Of a stretch of 64,000 nt of DNA, positions 23,120 to 33,158 are shown piece after piece (positions within the stretch are counted from its first letter, which is position 1; each line of letters opens with the position of its first letter). A model generated the notes under the pieces. It was given only the letters and a program-made list of their open reading frames with translations, had not been told where the DNA came from and did no database searches. Where the stretch lies: assembly GCA_022560025.1 (NCBI GenBank), contig JAFISE010000002.1, positions 372,001 through 436,000 of the forward strand, read 5' to 3'. The stretch comes from Stagonosporopsis chrysanthemi (Eukaryota; Ascomycota; Dothideomycetes; Pleosporales; Didymellaceae). The translations under genes were made by a program, and so were the position numbers.

Positions 23120-23848
23120 CTACAACATCGCCAATCCGACAAGACCGGCAGCGCCGAGGACCCAAGATGCAGCCTTTGCTTGTGCCGCACCTCCTGTGGT
23201 ACTCGCTGTAGGGGAGGTAGCAGACCCGCTTCCAGTTCCGCTTGCACTACCGCTTTCTGTGCTTGTACCACTTGTGCCGTTGGGATTGCCAGAGATGCCC
23301 TCCTGGGTGACCGAGACACCGCTACCATTCTTGCAGTTCGAGCTGTAGTCAGACTCGGAGAGTGCTGTGTTGACCAGGTTGACATCGGTGCACTTCGCAT
23401 GAGTTAGCCTTGTCAGGTGACTGTATCGCGTTTCAGAACTTACCTGGTACAAACCGCCATCGCCGTGCGCGTTTGTGATAACCTGGATGGAGGCCTTTGT
23501 GCCTTCTGTGACGTTGAGGTTTGCTGGGATGCTGACATTGCCCAAACAGAAGTCGCCGTAGCCAGCAACCTGGAATTGAGGGTGCAGAACGACGCTGAAT
23601 CCATCGCCAGGGTTGTCGCCCACAGCTAGGTACACAGCTACGTTGGTCTGCTGGTGGCCCAAGTTGATCTGAATAGGCCCACCAGTGATGGGAAAGTCGG
23701 CGCGCTGCGAAGAAACCGTGTCAAACCCGCCGCAAGGGAATGTAGACTCCTTGTCTTCATCGAAGCCACGTGTGGCAGGGTATTTGAGAGTAAAGTGGGC
23801 AAGAGCAGCGGGCGCCAGCGCCAGCGCGATGATTGACTTGGACAACAT
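23120..23848 (-). CDS. GPI-anchored X325/Bim1-like copper-binding protein (LPMO-like)
   Basis: Two exons, 23848-23444 and 23392-23120, give 225 aa. A 17-residue signal peptide (MLSKSIIALALAPAALA) would be cut just before His, producing a mature N-terminal HFTLKYPATRGFDED. That is the hallmark of the X325 family, whose copper site uses the N-terminal His amine and side chain, a second His and an Asp. Candidates here are His48 (LGHQQTN) and Asp121 (CTDVNL) of the mature chain. A Ser/Gly/Thr-rich stalk and a hydrophobic C-terminus (AASWVLGAAGLVGLAML) predict a GPI anchor. Cryptococcus Bim1, in this family, helps Ctr1 take up copper. The next gene here encodes a Ctr transporter, so the same role is likely. 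Cellulose cleavage is not expected for this family. Confidence 0.88.
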   Translation of the reverse strand: MLSKSIIALALAPAALAHFTLKYPATRGFDEDKESTFPCGGFDTVSSQRADFPITGGPIQINLGHQQTNVAVYLAVGDNPGDGFSVVLHPQFQVAGYGDFCLGNVSIPANLNVTEGTKASIQVITNAHGDGGLYQVSSETRYSHLTRLTHAKCTDVNLVNTALSESDYSSNCKNGSGVSVTQEGISGNPNGTSGTSTESGSASGTGSGSATSPTASTTGGAAQAKAASWVLGAAGLVGLAML

Positions 23849-24104
23849 GATGGTGGGTGAGAGCTGTGCAGAGGTGTTGATGGAGACAAAGCTGGCAGGC
23901 ACGCGTGGAAGGAGAATAAAGCCGGAATCAGGTGAAGCTCAGGGTTGACCAAGAGCACAAGCTCTGGGCAATCTACAGTACTTATTACACAGCAGCAACA
24001 GGAACGCTCTCCGAGTGCCGTACATTCCGTCCCAGAAGTCGCGTGGCGAGCGCGTCGAGCGCCTCGACTCCAGCCCAAACACGCCCTTTGTCAGTTCGAG
24101 TAGG

Positions 24105-24112
24105 TGAGCAAG
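24105..24112 (-). promoter_or_regulatory. Candidate copper-response octamer CTTGCTCA
   Basis: It lies about 260 bp upstream of the X325-like ATG and reads CTTGCTCA on the coding strand. It is close to the TTTGCTCA element bound by yeast Mac1 and S. pombe Cuf1 when copper is low. An identical copy lies 87 bp further upstream. The function is inferred. Confidence 0.3.
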
Positions 24113-24191
24113 ATCTTGCATCACTGGCGGCTTTCGCTAAGCATCAATTCCCATCACAGTACGGAGCGCTAGGACGAAGGTGCAGGAGATA

Positions 24192-24199
24192 TGAGCAAG
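24192..24199 (-). promoter_or_regulatory. Second CTTGCTCA octamer
   Basis: An identical copy of the element at 24105-24112, on the same strand, upstream of the X325-like gene. A one-base variant (CTTGCTCG) also occurs at 25793-25800 in the Ctr/FRE divergent promoter. Confidence 0.3.
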
Positions 24200-24597
24200 T
24201 TTCTTACCAAAGCGGCGGTTGGACGGCAGCCACTAGCGTGGAACAGGGGTCATATACTCACCCTAATGTAGTCCAGCCGCCGCAAATCGATGGTGTTTCG
24301 CGATAGCGGTACATCTTCACCGGATAACAGGAGACAGATCTGCGGAAACAATGGGTAGAGATGCTGGCGGACCGTTGCACATGGACGATCAAGCTTTAAC
24401 TAGCGGCTGTGGCAGCGTTCTTGGGCGTGCAATGTGGACCCTGCAGCAGTACATGTAGGTATTACATTTCGAGAGAGTACAGATTCGAAGACGAGCTCCG
24501 GGCTCTTGATCTTGCACAGTTACTCATGTAAAAGGTGTATAGTGTTGTTCTCGATCGCTTGCTGAAACTGCCAATGCATCGATACTCCAGAACGCCC

Positions 24598-25232
24598 TTA
24601 CATCGCCATGTTGGCCTGATTGAAACGACCCAAAGCCAGCTCACCAATGAAAGTGCCTGCAAGAATAGACACGAAGTAGCCGACGTTGAAAGTCATGACG
24701 GCCAACATGCTGCACCAGTGTTAGCGGCAGGTCTATCAAGTAACAGTGGCCGCGCAACTTACAGAAGATAACCAACACCAGTTGCGACCATCATCAAAGC
24801 AGCGCGTGGAAGATCAACGCTGAATCTCCAGGGCTGAACGAGCTTCACAGGCGCTGACACTATCCGGACGTCCTCCTGCATCCCGTTGCTCGTCAAGATA
24901 CCAGTCATCGAACTCGAATCGTTCGCCTGCTCTGCAACTGCCTTCTCGCCAGCTACAACGACGTAGCGTCGCTTCATCGCGGCCTCCAAAGCTCTTGCCT
25001 CGAGGAAGCCCTTAGCCGTGAAGATACCGCGAAGCGTGATGGCCAGGATGATGAGAAAGATGCATGTTCCAGCATACTGTCCAGCATTTTGTGGTGACCA
25101 TGCCTCTGAATAGAGCGGGGTGTTCGTCGCTGTAAAGAAAGCCATCGCCATTCCCCCGTGGCCCGAGGAGGAGCCTCCCATGTCCATTCCACCCATGTCC
25201 ATGCCTGCCATTTCATCACCGTGAGCAACCAT
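24598..25232 (-). CDS. Ctr-family high-affinity copper transporter
   Basis: Two exons, 25232-24763 and 24709-24598, code for 193 aa. The N-terminus is short and Met/His-rich (MVAHGDEMAGMDMGGMDMGG), with Mets motifs that bind Cu(I) outside the membrane. Three membrane segments follow. Segment two ends in MLAVM, the MxxxM copper gate, created exactly across the splice (the intron lies just before the first Met). Segment three carries GTFIG, the GxxxG helix-packing motif. This is the standard Ctr plan, which works as a trimer. The gene lies next to an X325/Bim1-like copper protein (same strand) and a ferric/cupric reductase (divergent). Confidence 0.92.
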
Positions 25233-26181
25233 TTTGCTGTATCGAGTAGTTTGAAGAGGATGTCGGAGACTTTTTGAGACTTCGTGTGGGATGTGGGGTT
25301 TAACTGAGAGTGAGTTCCAGACTGACCTTCGTCTGTGGTGCTGGGCGTCGATCGCTTAATAGTACCAAGATGCAATGCTGAGAGGTCCACTTCGCCAGGT
25401 ACGACAGACTCTAAGCATTAACGCATAAAAATTCGCAGACAGCCTGTGCGATGTTTTGCGGGCAGAAGCGCTCGAATGCGTGGGTTGTTGCGACGGTCAA
25501 GGGGTGACAAGTCCGGGCTGATGCGTGAAGTGTCGGGAATCTAAACAGGACTTGCACACACCGCCAGCTGCCGCAGAACTCATGGCGAGTGCTCGGCTTT
25601 GTAAAGGATGTAGCTGGGGACGGCCTGCATGCATGCGTCTGCCTGCGGAGGCCGTAGCGACGTTCGACGAGCCATGGAAGGAAGGAGCGACTTTGAGCAT
25701 AATTAGCCCCAAAAGGCTAGTGTCTATGCTTGGTTTAAGCCACGCCCACTGCGGTGCTCCAGGACCCGACCCGCACATGAACATGCATGCATCGAGCAAG
25801 CAAGTTTGGGCACGTTCAGTAGCACGTCGCTTATGGTTGTGGTCGTGGCTGGCGGATACAGTGATGTTCTTTACCGGTTGACATACGCCACCTTCTGTGT
25901 ACCGTCACTTCGGTCACTCTGACAGACATCACTTCGAAGTCAGAACTGTTTCAGCGCTTCTTCCACTTTGCTTCTTACCTCGGCAGTGCGACCTGACATG
26001 GCAGAAATTGCGACTGCGACTGCGACTGCGACTGCGACTATGCGATAGACAAGCGAAACATCGAATCTCTCCTCCATCTCAGGAAATCGCTGCGATCGGG
26101 AATCAGCACATCGTACTGGCGATTGGGAAGAAGAATTGTAACCAAAACAGTTATCGCCTTATCCGCTGACACTCCAGCATC
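25233..26181. promoter_or_regulatory. Divergent Ctr/FRE promoter region
   Basis: 949 bp separate the start codons of the copper transporter (minus) and the reductase (plus). It contains CTTGCTCG at 25793-25800 and a (TGCGAC)n tract at 26009-26040. No gene is supported inside, although frames up to 118 codons occur. Shared regulation is plausible but not shown by sequence alone. Confidence 0.4.
26009..26040. repeat. (TGCGAC)5 hexanucleotide microsatellite
   Basis: Five perfect TGCGAC units and a partial one, about 140 bp upstream of the reductase ATG. Confidence 0.9.
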
Positions 26182-28375
26182 ATGAGCCACAATCATGGCG
26201 GCATGTCGATGGGCTCGACGGTGTTACCTGCCCTTCCTGAGTTCCCCAAATTTTACTATGCTGTAGTCGGAAGCGCGGTCGCCGTTGCAACATCAGTCAA
26301 TGTCTACAATATTCTGTTGAGCAGACAGAGGCTACTTGCAGCCAGCAAGAAATTATCATCACCCGCGAAGCCGAAATCTTTACTCCCTTTATGGATTGCG
26401 ACACTATTTGCCCTGACGCGAGAGGCATCGAACTTCTCCGTCCAGATACCTTTCAAAGGACGGTTTGTACGAATACCTACTGTCGGCCGTACCACGTTGG
26501 TTCTGCTTAATATAGCTGTCTTGCTTGTGCTCTGCTTTTACGGGCTCAATCTCACCAATCAGTTCGCGAAGGAGAGCGTTGGATTTCGATGTGGCGTGGT
26601 GACACTTGGTCAACTGCCGCTTGTCTTTCTGCTTTCTGGAAAGAATAATATCGTTGGATTCTTCATTGGTATTAGCTACGAACGCCTGAACTGGCTGCAT
26701 CGATGGACAGCAAGATGCATGCTTCTAACAGCCACCATCCACATGGGCTACTTCTTTAGTGGTACGTGTTGTTCATCAGGATCTCGGTCCTTACATTGCT
26801 AACACAGTCATAGCTTGGGCTCCATACGACTATATCGGCGTACAGCTCAAGCAAAACAAGCTTGTGTGGCGTGGATTGGCCGCATGGTGCACATTGGTAT
26901 GGATCAATTTCAGTTCTTCAACGCCTATTCGGGGTTGGAACTACGAACTATTCGTTGTCCAACATGTAGCCTCGTTCGCGCTACTCATTGCTTTCACGTA
27001 TCTCCACGCTCCACCGGAGTTGCAAAGCTACGTTTGGGCTGCAGTGGCATTCTTTTTCTTCGATCGTGTGCTTAGGACTTTACGGCTTGTATACGCCAAC
27101 ATGTCCATCTTCCATCCATCACAAAACAACGATGGGGTGTTCGCTTGCAAAGCTGAGTTCACTCCGTTGGCTCACGATACCACACGAATTATTGTCAGAA
27201 ATCCACCCATCAGTTGGGTCCCTGGTCAACACGTATTCTTGTCTTGCCAGGGTGTCGCTCCTCTGCAGAATCATCCGTTCACGATCGCTTCAATTCCCCA
27301 AGATGGTCATATGGAGTTCTTGGTCAAAGCGCATTCTGGGGGCACAAGACGCTTTCTCAAACACGCCCAGAAATCGCAAGGCTTAGCTGATACACCAGCA
27401 AGGTACGGCCCTGTCACGACAGATACACTGGTTTGTCACTGACAGTTCTTCAGACTAAGGACCGTCACAATTGAAGGCCCGTATGGCTGTCACAGACCAC
27501 TTCGCCAGTTTGACAGTATTGTTTTTCTTGCCGGAAGCACCGGGGCCACATTCACGGTGCCACTACTTCGAGACGTTATTCAGGGATGGGAAGAAAACAC
27601 AGCCTCGTCAGCCACATCTAGATTGTCGCTGTTTTCCGCAGCAAAAGGTGCAGTCACCCGTCACGTGCGCTTTATATGGGTCATCAAGAGCCGTGGCCAA
27701 GTCGAGATGTTCTCCGAGCAGCTGTCATCAGCATATGCCGATTTCCAATCTTTGCATGAGCAAACGAAGGGTATCAAGCTCGAGATGATAATATACGTGA
27801 CTTGCGACGAGGCCTTCACAGAGGAGCACAAGTCTTTGCTCTCCACTCTAACTGCATCAAAGAGCACATCCGCCCCAAAAACAGCTGTGGAGCACGGTAC
27901 AGTAGAGCTCAGAAACCGATCGACAGCAGGCAATGACCAAAACTTTGAAAACGAAGTAAAGGAAATTCCAAAAATCTCTTCTTGCTCGTCAGAAAAAGAG
28001 GCAAACGCATGCTGCTGCCGCACTACCATCGACGAAGCCTCCACCTCCAACCCAGCACCATGCTGCTGCTGCACGCCCACAAATGACGCAGAAAGTTCAT
28101 CTCGCACCAGCACATCGTCCGCCCGCCGAACGCGCAAGGAAACCCTACTCGTGCACCCCGCGATCCAGATCTTCAGCGGCCGACCACAGACCAAGGAGAT
28201 TATACGCCGCTCGCTCGAGCAGGCTCTCGGCGAGTCGGCGGTCGTAGTATGCGGGCCGCAGGGACTGGTGAGTGATGTTAAGCAGAATGTTGTTGAATTG
28301 AGTGATGAGCGTGCGGTGCACAAGGGGACGGGAGCGCAGGGTGTGTATTTGCATACGGAAAGCTTTGGGTATTGA
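26182..28375 (+). CDS. Ferric/cupric-chelate reductase (FRE family)
   Basis: Three exons, 26182-26761, 26814-27402 and 27454-28375, give 696 aa. The start MSHNHGGMSMGS is His/Met-rich, resembling Ctr N-termini. Several membrane helices follow, with haem-ligand histidines in LHRWTARCMLLTATIHMGYF and HVASFALLIAFTYLHAP. The FAD-binding motif HPFTIAS and NADPH-binding elements (TIEGPYG, FLAGSTGATFTVPLL, VVVCGPQGL) complete the FRE layout. It moves electrons from cytosolic NADPH across the plasma membrane to reduce Fe(III) or Cu(II). Within the NADPH domain lies a Ser/Cys-rich insert with CCC and CCCC clusters at about residues 550-600. Its position beside Ctr and X325 genes suggests copper reduction as its job. 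Confidence 0.93.
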
Positions 28376-28769
28376 GTGTAGTGTGTACCATGCTGGCAAC
28401 TTTCCCTGTTCATATCTTCGAGGATTCTTACCGTATGCGAGCATTGTTTGGTTAATCGTATGAGCGCCTCGTTGCTGTAGGGCATCGACGTTTTAGAAAT
28501 TGGCGACTACTTGGCGGAGATCAAAAGCAAAGGTGATCTGGAACCGTGGGGGGAGCCAACTGTATTTCTCTATGGCTTGCCATATCGTAAGGTCAGAGAC
28601 GTAAAGTATGTGCAATACAGTTGACCTGTCGGTCAGTTCAAGGTATGCACAGCTATACATGATTCTGAAAATATGCATCATACTCGTTACTCGTTGAATC
28701 TACATCTTCGAGTCCTTGGGCCTACACGACCCAATTTAATGTCTCTTATGTCCCAACGGCAAGACTCTC
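28376..28769. other. Convergent 3' region, no gene seen
   Basis: About 390 nt between the stops of the reductase (plus) and the small protein (minus). Only the 3' UTRs are expected. Confidence 0.5.
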
Positions 28770-29255
28770 TTACTTGTTCAGCTCCTCAGCTCTCTTCTTG
28801 AGCTCCTCCTTGCTCGCTGGCTCGGGCAAGTTGTCTGCGTGAACGGGTCCCTGTCTGCCTGTCAGTGCCCATCCGGCATACTGTATCCTGTCCAGTATAG
28901 ATGGAGAGCTCCGTACCAGGTTGGCCTTGTGTGCGTTGGCGGAAACGGAGCCGCCACTCGTGGCCTTGTTATCCTCCTCTACAGTGTGCGTTAATGATCG
29001 CTCTGTCGCATTGGACGCTGTGCCTACGTACGGTGAAGCTCGTGTGTGGAGGCATTGGAGTCCTTAGACTCCTTTGCGACCTGGTCGGTGATGCCTGGGC
29101 TTGTTATTGAGAGAACATAATGTGTTACAACGAGTGAGGCTGATGCTTGGCTTCGAGGGTAGACGGCGGCCGAGAGAATGAGTGATAACGTGACGCTTGG
29201 AGGTGCAGGGAGACGTACTACCAGAGGTGGTCTCTTCAGCTGCGTGGACTGGCAT
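28770..29255 (-). CDS. Small conserved-type hydrophilic protein, function unknown
   Basis: Four short exons, 29255-29219, 29094-29032, 28978-28917 and 28850-28770, each flanked by good donors (GTACGT, GTACGT, GTACGG), give an 80-aa protein. It starts MPVHAAEETTSGSITDQVAK, has a Gly/Ser-rich middle (KATSGGSVSANAHKANLGPV) and ends in a charged helix (ASKEELKKRAEELNK). There is no signal peptide or membrane segment. It resembles small uncharacterised fungal proteins ending in a similar charged helix; I do not assign a function. The consistent frame over three introns is the main support. Confidence 0.7.
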
Positions 29256-29992
29256 GTTAGGTGTTCTGTTATTTGTTAGTGTTCTTGTCTAACACGTGCG
29301 TAGTGTGAGGTATTACTTGAGCTTTACTGGAGTAGCTGTGTGGTGGTGTATTCGAGGTGGTGGTCTTGCGGAATATGAAGTGTGAGTTGATTCAATACAG
29401 AAGCTTAAGTGAGGACATCATGTTTATAAAGCAGGCGCCGGTGGTGGGCAGCTCGCGCGTCAGGAGGGCTCGATTGCCGCGTGGTGACGTAGGGAGGGAT
29501 GGTGAGATGGGCTTGGAAGGTGGGGCATGAGCACCTGGGCAAGTGCACGAGGCTAGCGCGGGGTATGCCCTGGAAAGTAGCTGTTATGGCTGATAGAGAT
29601 TCGCAGACACTTCTGTTTTCGTAGGTCAGGTATTAATTAGGTCTAGTCGTAGGTTGCTCGTGCTTGTCTTGTAGAGCTCAGGCTGTAGTCTCGGCGTTGG
29701 ACAAACATTGTGCGCAAAGCATTCGCAAACTGGGTACGGCATCTGCGAAAGATTGAGTATATTCTCAAGAAATACAAGCTACATATCCCGGTGAGGGCTT
29801 GTTATGAACGCCTTCGACGCCCAGATATTAACCAAATTTAATATAAGTCCTATGATGGGAATGCCCTCGATACCGGTGGCTATGCCCTATCGCAAACCAA
29901 AAGATACACCGTCTTGGAGGCTTGATCTGCGATGCAACTATAGAACCATCTCGGTCGCAGCATGGAATGTGAAATGTGCGTGATATGGGCTT
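29256..29992. other. Intergenic, no gene seen
   Basis: About 740 nt between the small gene's start and the GH76 stop. It should contain the small gene's promoter and the GH76 3' UTR. Confidence 0.5.
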
Positions 29993-31388
29993 CTACGAAA
30001 CCATCCACCAAGCACCGGCGACGACAGCAACAAGGACGATGATAGTCAGAATACTGGCACCAGCCTTGTCGCCAGTGGTGACCTCGTCGAAAGTAACGGG
30101 GGTCTGAGGTACATCGGCTCCAGCGTTAGGGTCAGATGTTGAGATACCACCCCTGTCCTGTGTAGCGGGACCGGACACGGTAGGGTAAAGCAGGCCCTGG
30201 ACAACCTCCAGCGCAGCCATCTGCTCGCCAACACCGAAGCTACCGTCGTTTGCACCGTTATCAATCCACCGGAGACCACAAGATGTCTGATTAGCACCTC
30301 CAATGCACTGCGCAGCAGCAGCTTTGGCCGAAGCCTGGAGAAGTGGGTCGATGTATTGTCGAGTCCAAGGAGCGATAAGGGCAGTGTATGCCATCCAGCG
30401 AGCAAGATATGCCTTGAACGATCGCTGATCAACATCACACTTGCCGTTGTTCTCGCAGGCTACTTCCGTCATGACATTATCCTTGAAGAAGACACCGGCA
30501 CCATCGATAAGGCCCTTGAGACGAGTCCTCCAGAGGTCACTCTGGGTAACGTTCCACATAGCAGCGGCTCCAGCCATGTGTACACCAGCGTTGTAGGTCC
30601 ATTGGATGTGGTTGATAGTAGAGCAGTTTTGGTTGTCGTCGGTACCGTCATAGAAATGGTAGTCCTGGCTCATGAGACCCACAGAGAGCTCCCACTCCCA
30701 AGCCTGCTCAGCCCAGTTTGCATATGTATCATTGCCAAGGTACTTGTAGAGGCGCGCAGCGATGTTGAAGAAGCAACCGTTGGAGATGGTGTTCTTGTAG
30801 TTGTAACCGTTGTTGAATGTGAAAATCTGCCATTTCAAGCCACCTCCACAAGTCGCATTATCCCAGCGGTCTTTTTGAGTGTTGAAGACGGCCTGGGCAA
30901 GGGCCAGCCAAGAAGGCTTTCCGTCTCCAAGGTCAGGCAGCTTGTTCTCAGCAGCACTCATGGCTGCCATTCCCCAAAAAGCCTGGTCATCGTTGCCGAG
31001 CGTCTTGGTCTGGTTGGCCGGCATAAAGGCGTTGTAGTCTCCAATCTGGTGCTCCATGGCCTGCGATGTGATGCCATTGTACTGATCATCACCGGTATAG
31101 TACCAGTAATCGATCAAAGCATTGAACATAGCACCACATTCCCACCAATAGTACGGATCCGGCAAGTTTCCAGGAGTATCGCCAACACGGTCGCCGGTGT
31201 AGTACTGACGCAGATTAACGGAAAGGGTCTTTGCGACCTGCTTGATGTTATCTACATGGGTCAGTAAGAGCCGCGCGACGTCGAGGAGCATACCAACCGG
31301 GCGAGTTGATGTCCAGTTGGATGGCGCCAACGCCGGACAGGAGCGCACTGGAGGCGCTCAGAGCCCTTAGGGCAAAGCTGAACTTCAT
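29993..31388 (-). CDS. GPI-anchored GH76 mannosidase/transglycosidase (Dfg5/Dcw1-like)
   Basis: Two exons, 31388-31298 and 31251-29993, code for 449 aa. The signal peptide is MKFSFALRALSASSALLSGVGA. The body shows YYWWECGAMFNALIDYWYYT, the catalytic Asp pair in TLGNDDQAFWGMAA, and CGGGLKWQIF, typical of GH76. The C-terminal hydrophobic stretch (ASILTIIVLVAVVAGAWWMV) after a Thr/Asp linker predicts a GPI anchor. Dfg5/Dcw1 enzymes cut GPI-protein glycans and attach the proteins to cell-wall glucan at the plasma membrane. The donor used (GTTGGT) is weaker than usual, but it alone keeps frame and gives INSPDNIKQVAKTL. Confidence 0.92.
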
Positions 31389-32445
31389 GGCTTGCAGGCC
31401 AAAAGCGTGGTGGAGTAGATGGAGAGGGAAGATGCAGGGCGCCCAGAGTCAAGCGCCGGGCTTGGTTCGATTAAGGCCGCGCGGCGAAAGCTGGAAATGG
31501 TAGACGTAGGGGTGAAACGAGCGACAGAATCCGGGGAAAGAAAGCACCTGCGGAATTAACGCCCGGTGACGGTTGGCAAGGGACTGTACAGCTGCGCGGA
31601 GGTGGAGAAGGTCGAAAGAGAGTGGGCGCCGGGAGATGTTGGGGTGGCAGAAAGGCTGGCTCGCTCGCAGGCTCAGGGGACCGAACTGAGAGCGACGGCA
31701 CCACGGATACGCAGCCAGTTGCGAGTGTCCCGGGCAAGTAACTACGCCAAGGTCGTCCGCATGCAGGCACTGGGCGCATCACACAGTAGGCGCACGCACG
31801 TGTGGCTCCCGCAATAAGCATTCCTGCTTGCTCCCCTACGGCCTACTGCGTGTGCAGAAGCCCTCGCTGCTCTGCACTGCTCGGCGCTCAATTGCCTGCC
31901 GCACGCAGCAATGCTTGGTGGGCGGCCTCAGCAGCGCTCGGGCATGTAAGACCCTGGCGATTACGAGGCCTGCTCGAGCCCAGCGCGGCCAATCTAATTT
32001 CGGCGCTCTTTGTTGCCACGCCAGCTGCTCGCATTTCGTTCGTGACCGTCGTAATGGCGGTGGCTGCGTGGCGCACGTGATTGCGTCGTCGTGGCGCAGG
32101 ATTGGAACATGCTGGAGCGAGAAGAAAGAACGATAAAAGCAGTCGCATGCTCAAACTCGATGACTGCACTATTTTGCGCTCGCCCGTGTCTCTGTTACAC
32201 TTCTCCGGATTCCAGAAAATCGTGGTTGTGCTGGGTTTCACGCCGCATCAGCCTCGGAGCTCTGACACACGTTGTCTGAGGATCTTGCCCTGCCCAGCAG
32301 CCACCCAGCTCCCCAGCTGCTCCGCCTCTCAACACGCCCAACCACACCACCTCCACACCCATCCTCCTAACGACTTTCACGACACCCTGCATCAACGCCC
32401 CTGTCGCACTCGTACCAAACGCATTTTCCACCCATTACAACCACC
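31389..32445. other. Divergent intergenic region between GH76 and SNARE genes
   Basis: About 1.05 kb. It carries both promoters. The right end is a C-rich leader before the SNARE ATG. Frames of 60-195 codons here have no domain. Confidence 0.5.
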
Positions 32446-33158
32446 ATGGCCGACCGCGAGCAGCCCTACGACCCGTACATCCCTTCCGGCGGCGCCGGCG
32501 GCCAGCAGGGCGCTGGAGGCCAGAATGGCAACGTGCGCACTGCCGCTCTCCAGGCGGTACGTTACCACCACGCACCCTTCAGAGCGCAGAGAACGTCTGC
32601 AGCCAGAGCAGCGTAGTGTTGCAGAGCGGGCAGGTGCAGCAGCCTGGGAGTCGTGCTCGATCAGCTAGCCTTGCAGCTGCAGAGACATGACATCAGCTCT
32701 GTAGCGGCGCCAGCGTCTCCCGCACATACGAACAGAAGAAAGCAGCGGACAGCCGACATTGCACTGCGTGCTCTGCTCTCTCCGCGCTCGACCGGCACGC
32801 GTTCTGCGCTCTCTGCACTTGTGTACCTTAGGCAACCGCTAACATGCCCACCAGGAAATTGACAGCACCGTTGGCATCATGCGCGACAACATCAACAAGG
32901 TTTCTGAGCGTGGTGCCCGCCTCGATTCGCTGCAGGATAAGACCGACAACCTTGCCGTCTCTGCGCAGGGTTTTAGAAGGGGCGCCAACCGTGTACGCAA
33001 GCAGATGTGGTGGAAGGACATGAAGATGCGCATGTGCTTGATTGTCGGCATCGTCATCCTGCTCGTTGTTATCATTGTCCCTTCTGGTGAGTGTCGCACA
33101 GTACCTCCTGCTAGAGCAGAGCTAATGTCGTGCAGTTGTTGCAACCCAGAAGAACTAG
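32446..33158 (+). CDS. snc1: Synaptobrevin-type R-SNARE (Snc1/2, SynA)
   Basis: Three exons, 32446-32556, 32855-33086 and 33136-33158, encode 121 aa. The ATG sits in ideal context (CCACCATGG). A Gly/Gln-rich N-terminus precedes the SNARE helix (EIDSTVGIMRDNINKVSERG then ARLDSLQDKTDNLAVSAQGF), with the zero-layer Arg in ERGARLDSL. It is followed by the basic/Trp linker KQMWWKDMKM and a membrane anchor (CLIVGIVILLVVIIVPSVV). It is a tail-anchored v-SNARE for secretory vesicle and endosome fusion at the plasma membrane and hyphal tip. The first intron is 298 nt, long for this window. The last exon adds only the final seven residues. Confidence 0.95.

Larger units (their letters stand above)
23849..24597. 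other. Intergenic: X325 promoter region
   Basis: About 750 nt between the X325-like start and the end of the Ctr gene. Apart from the two CTTGCTCA copies, nothing gene-like is seen. Confidence 0.45.
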
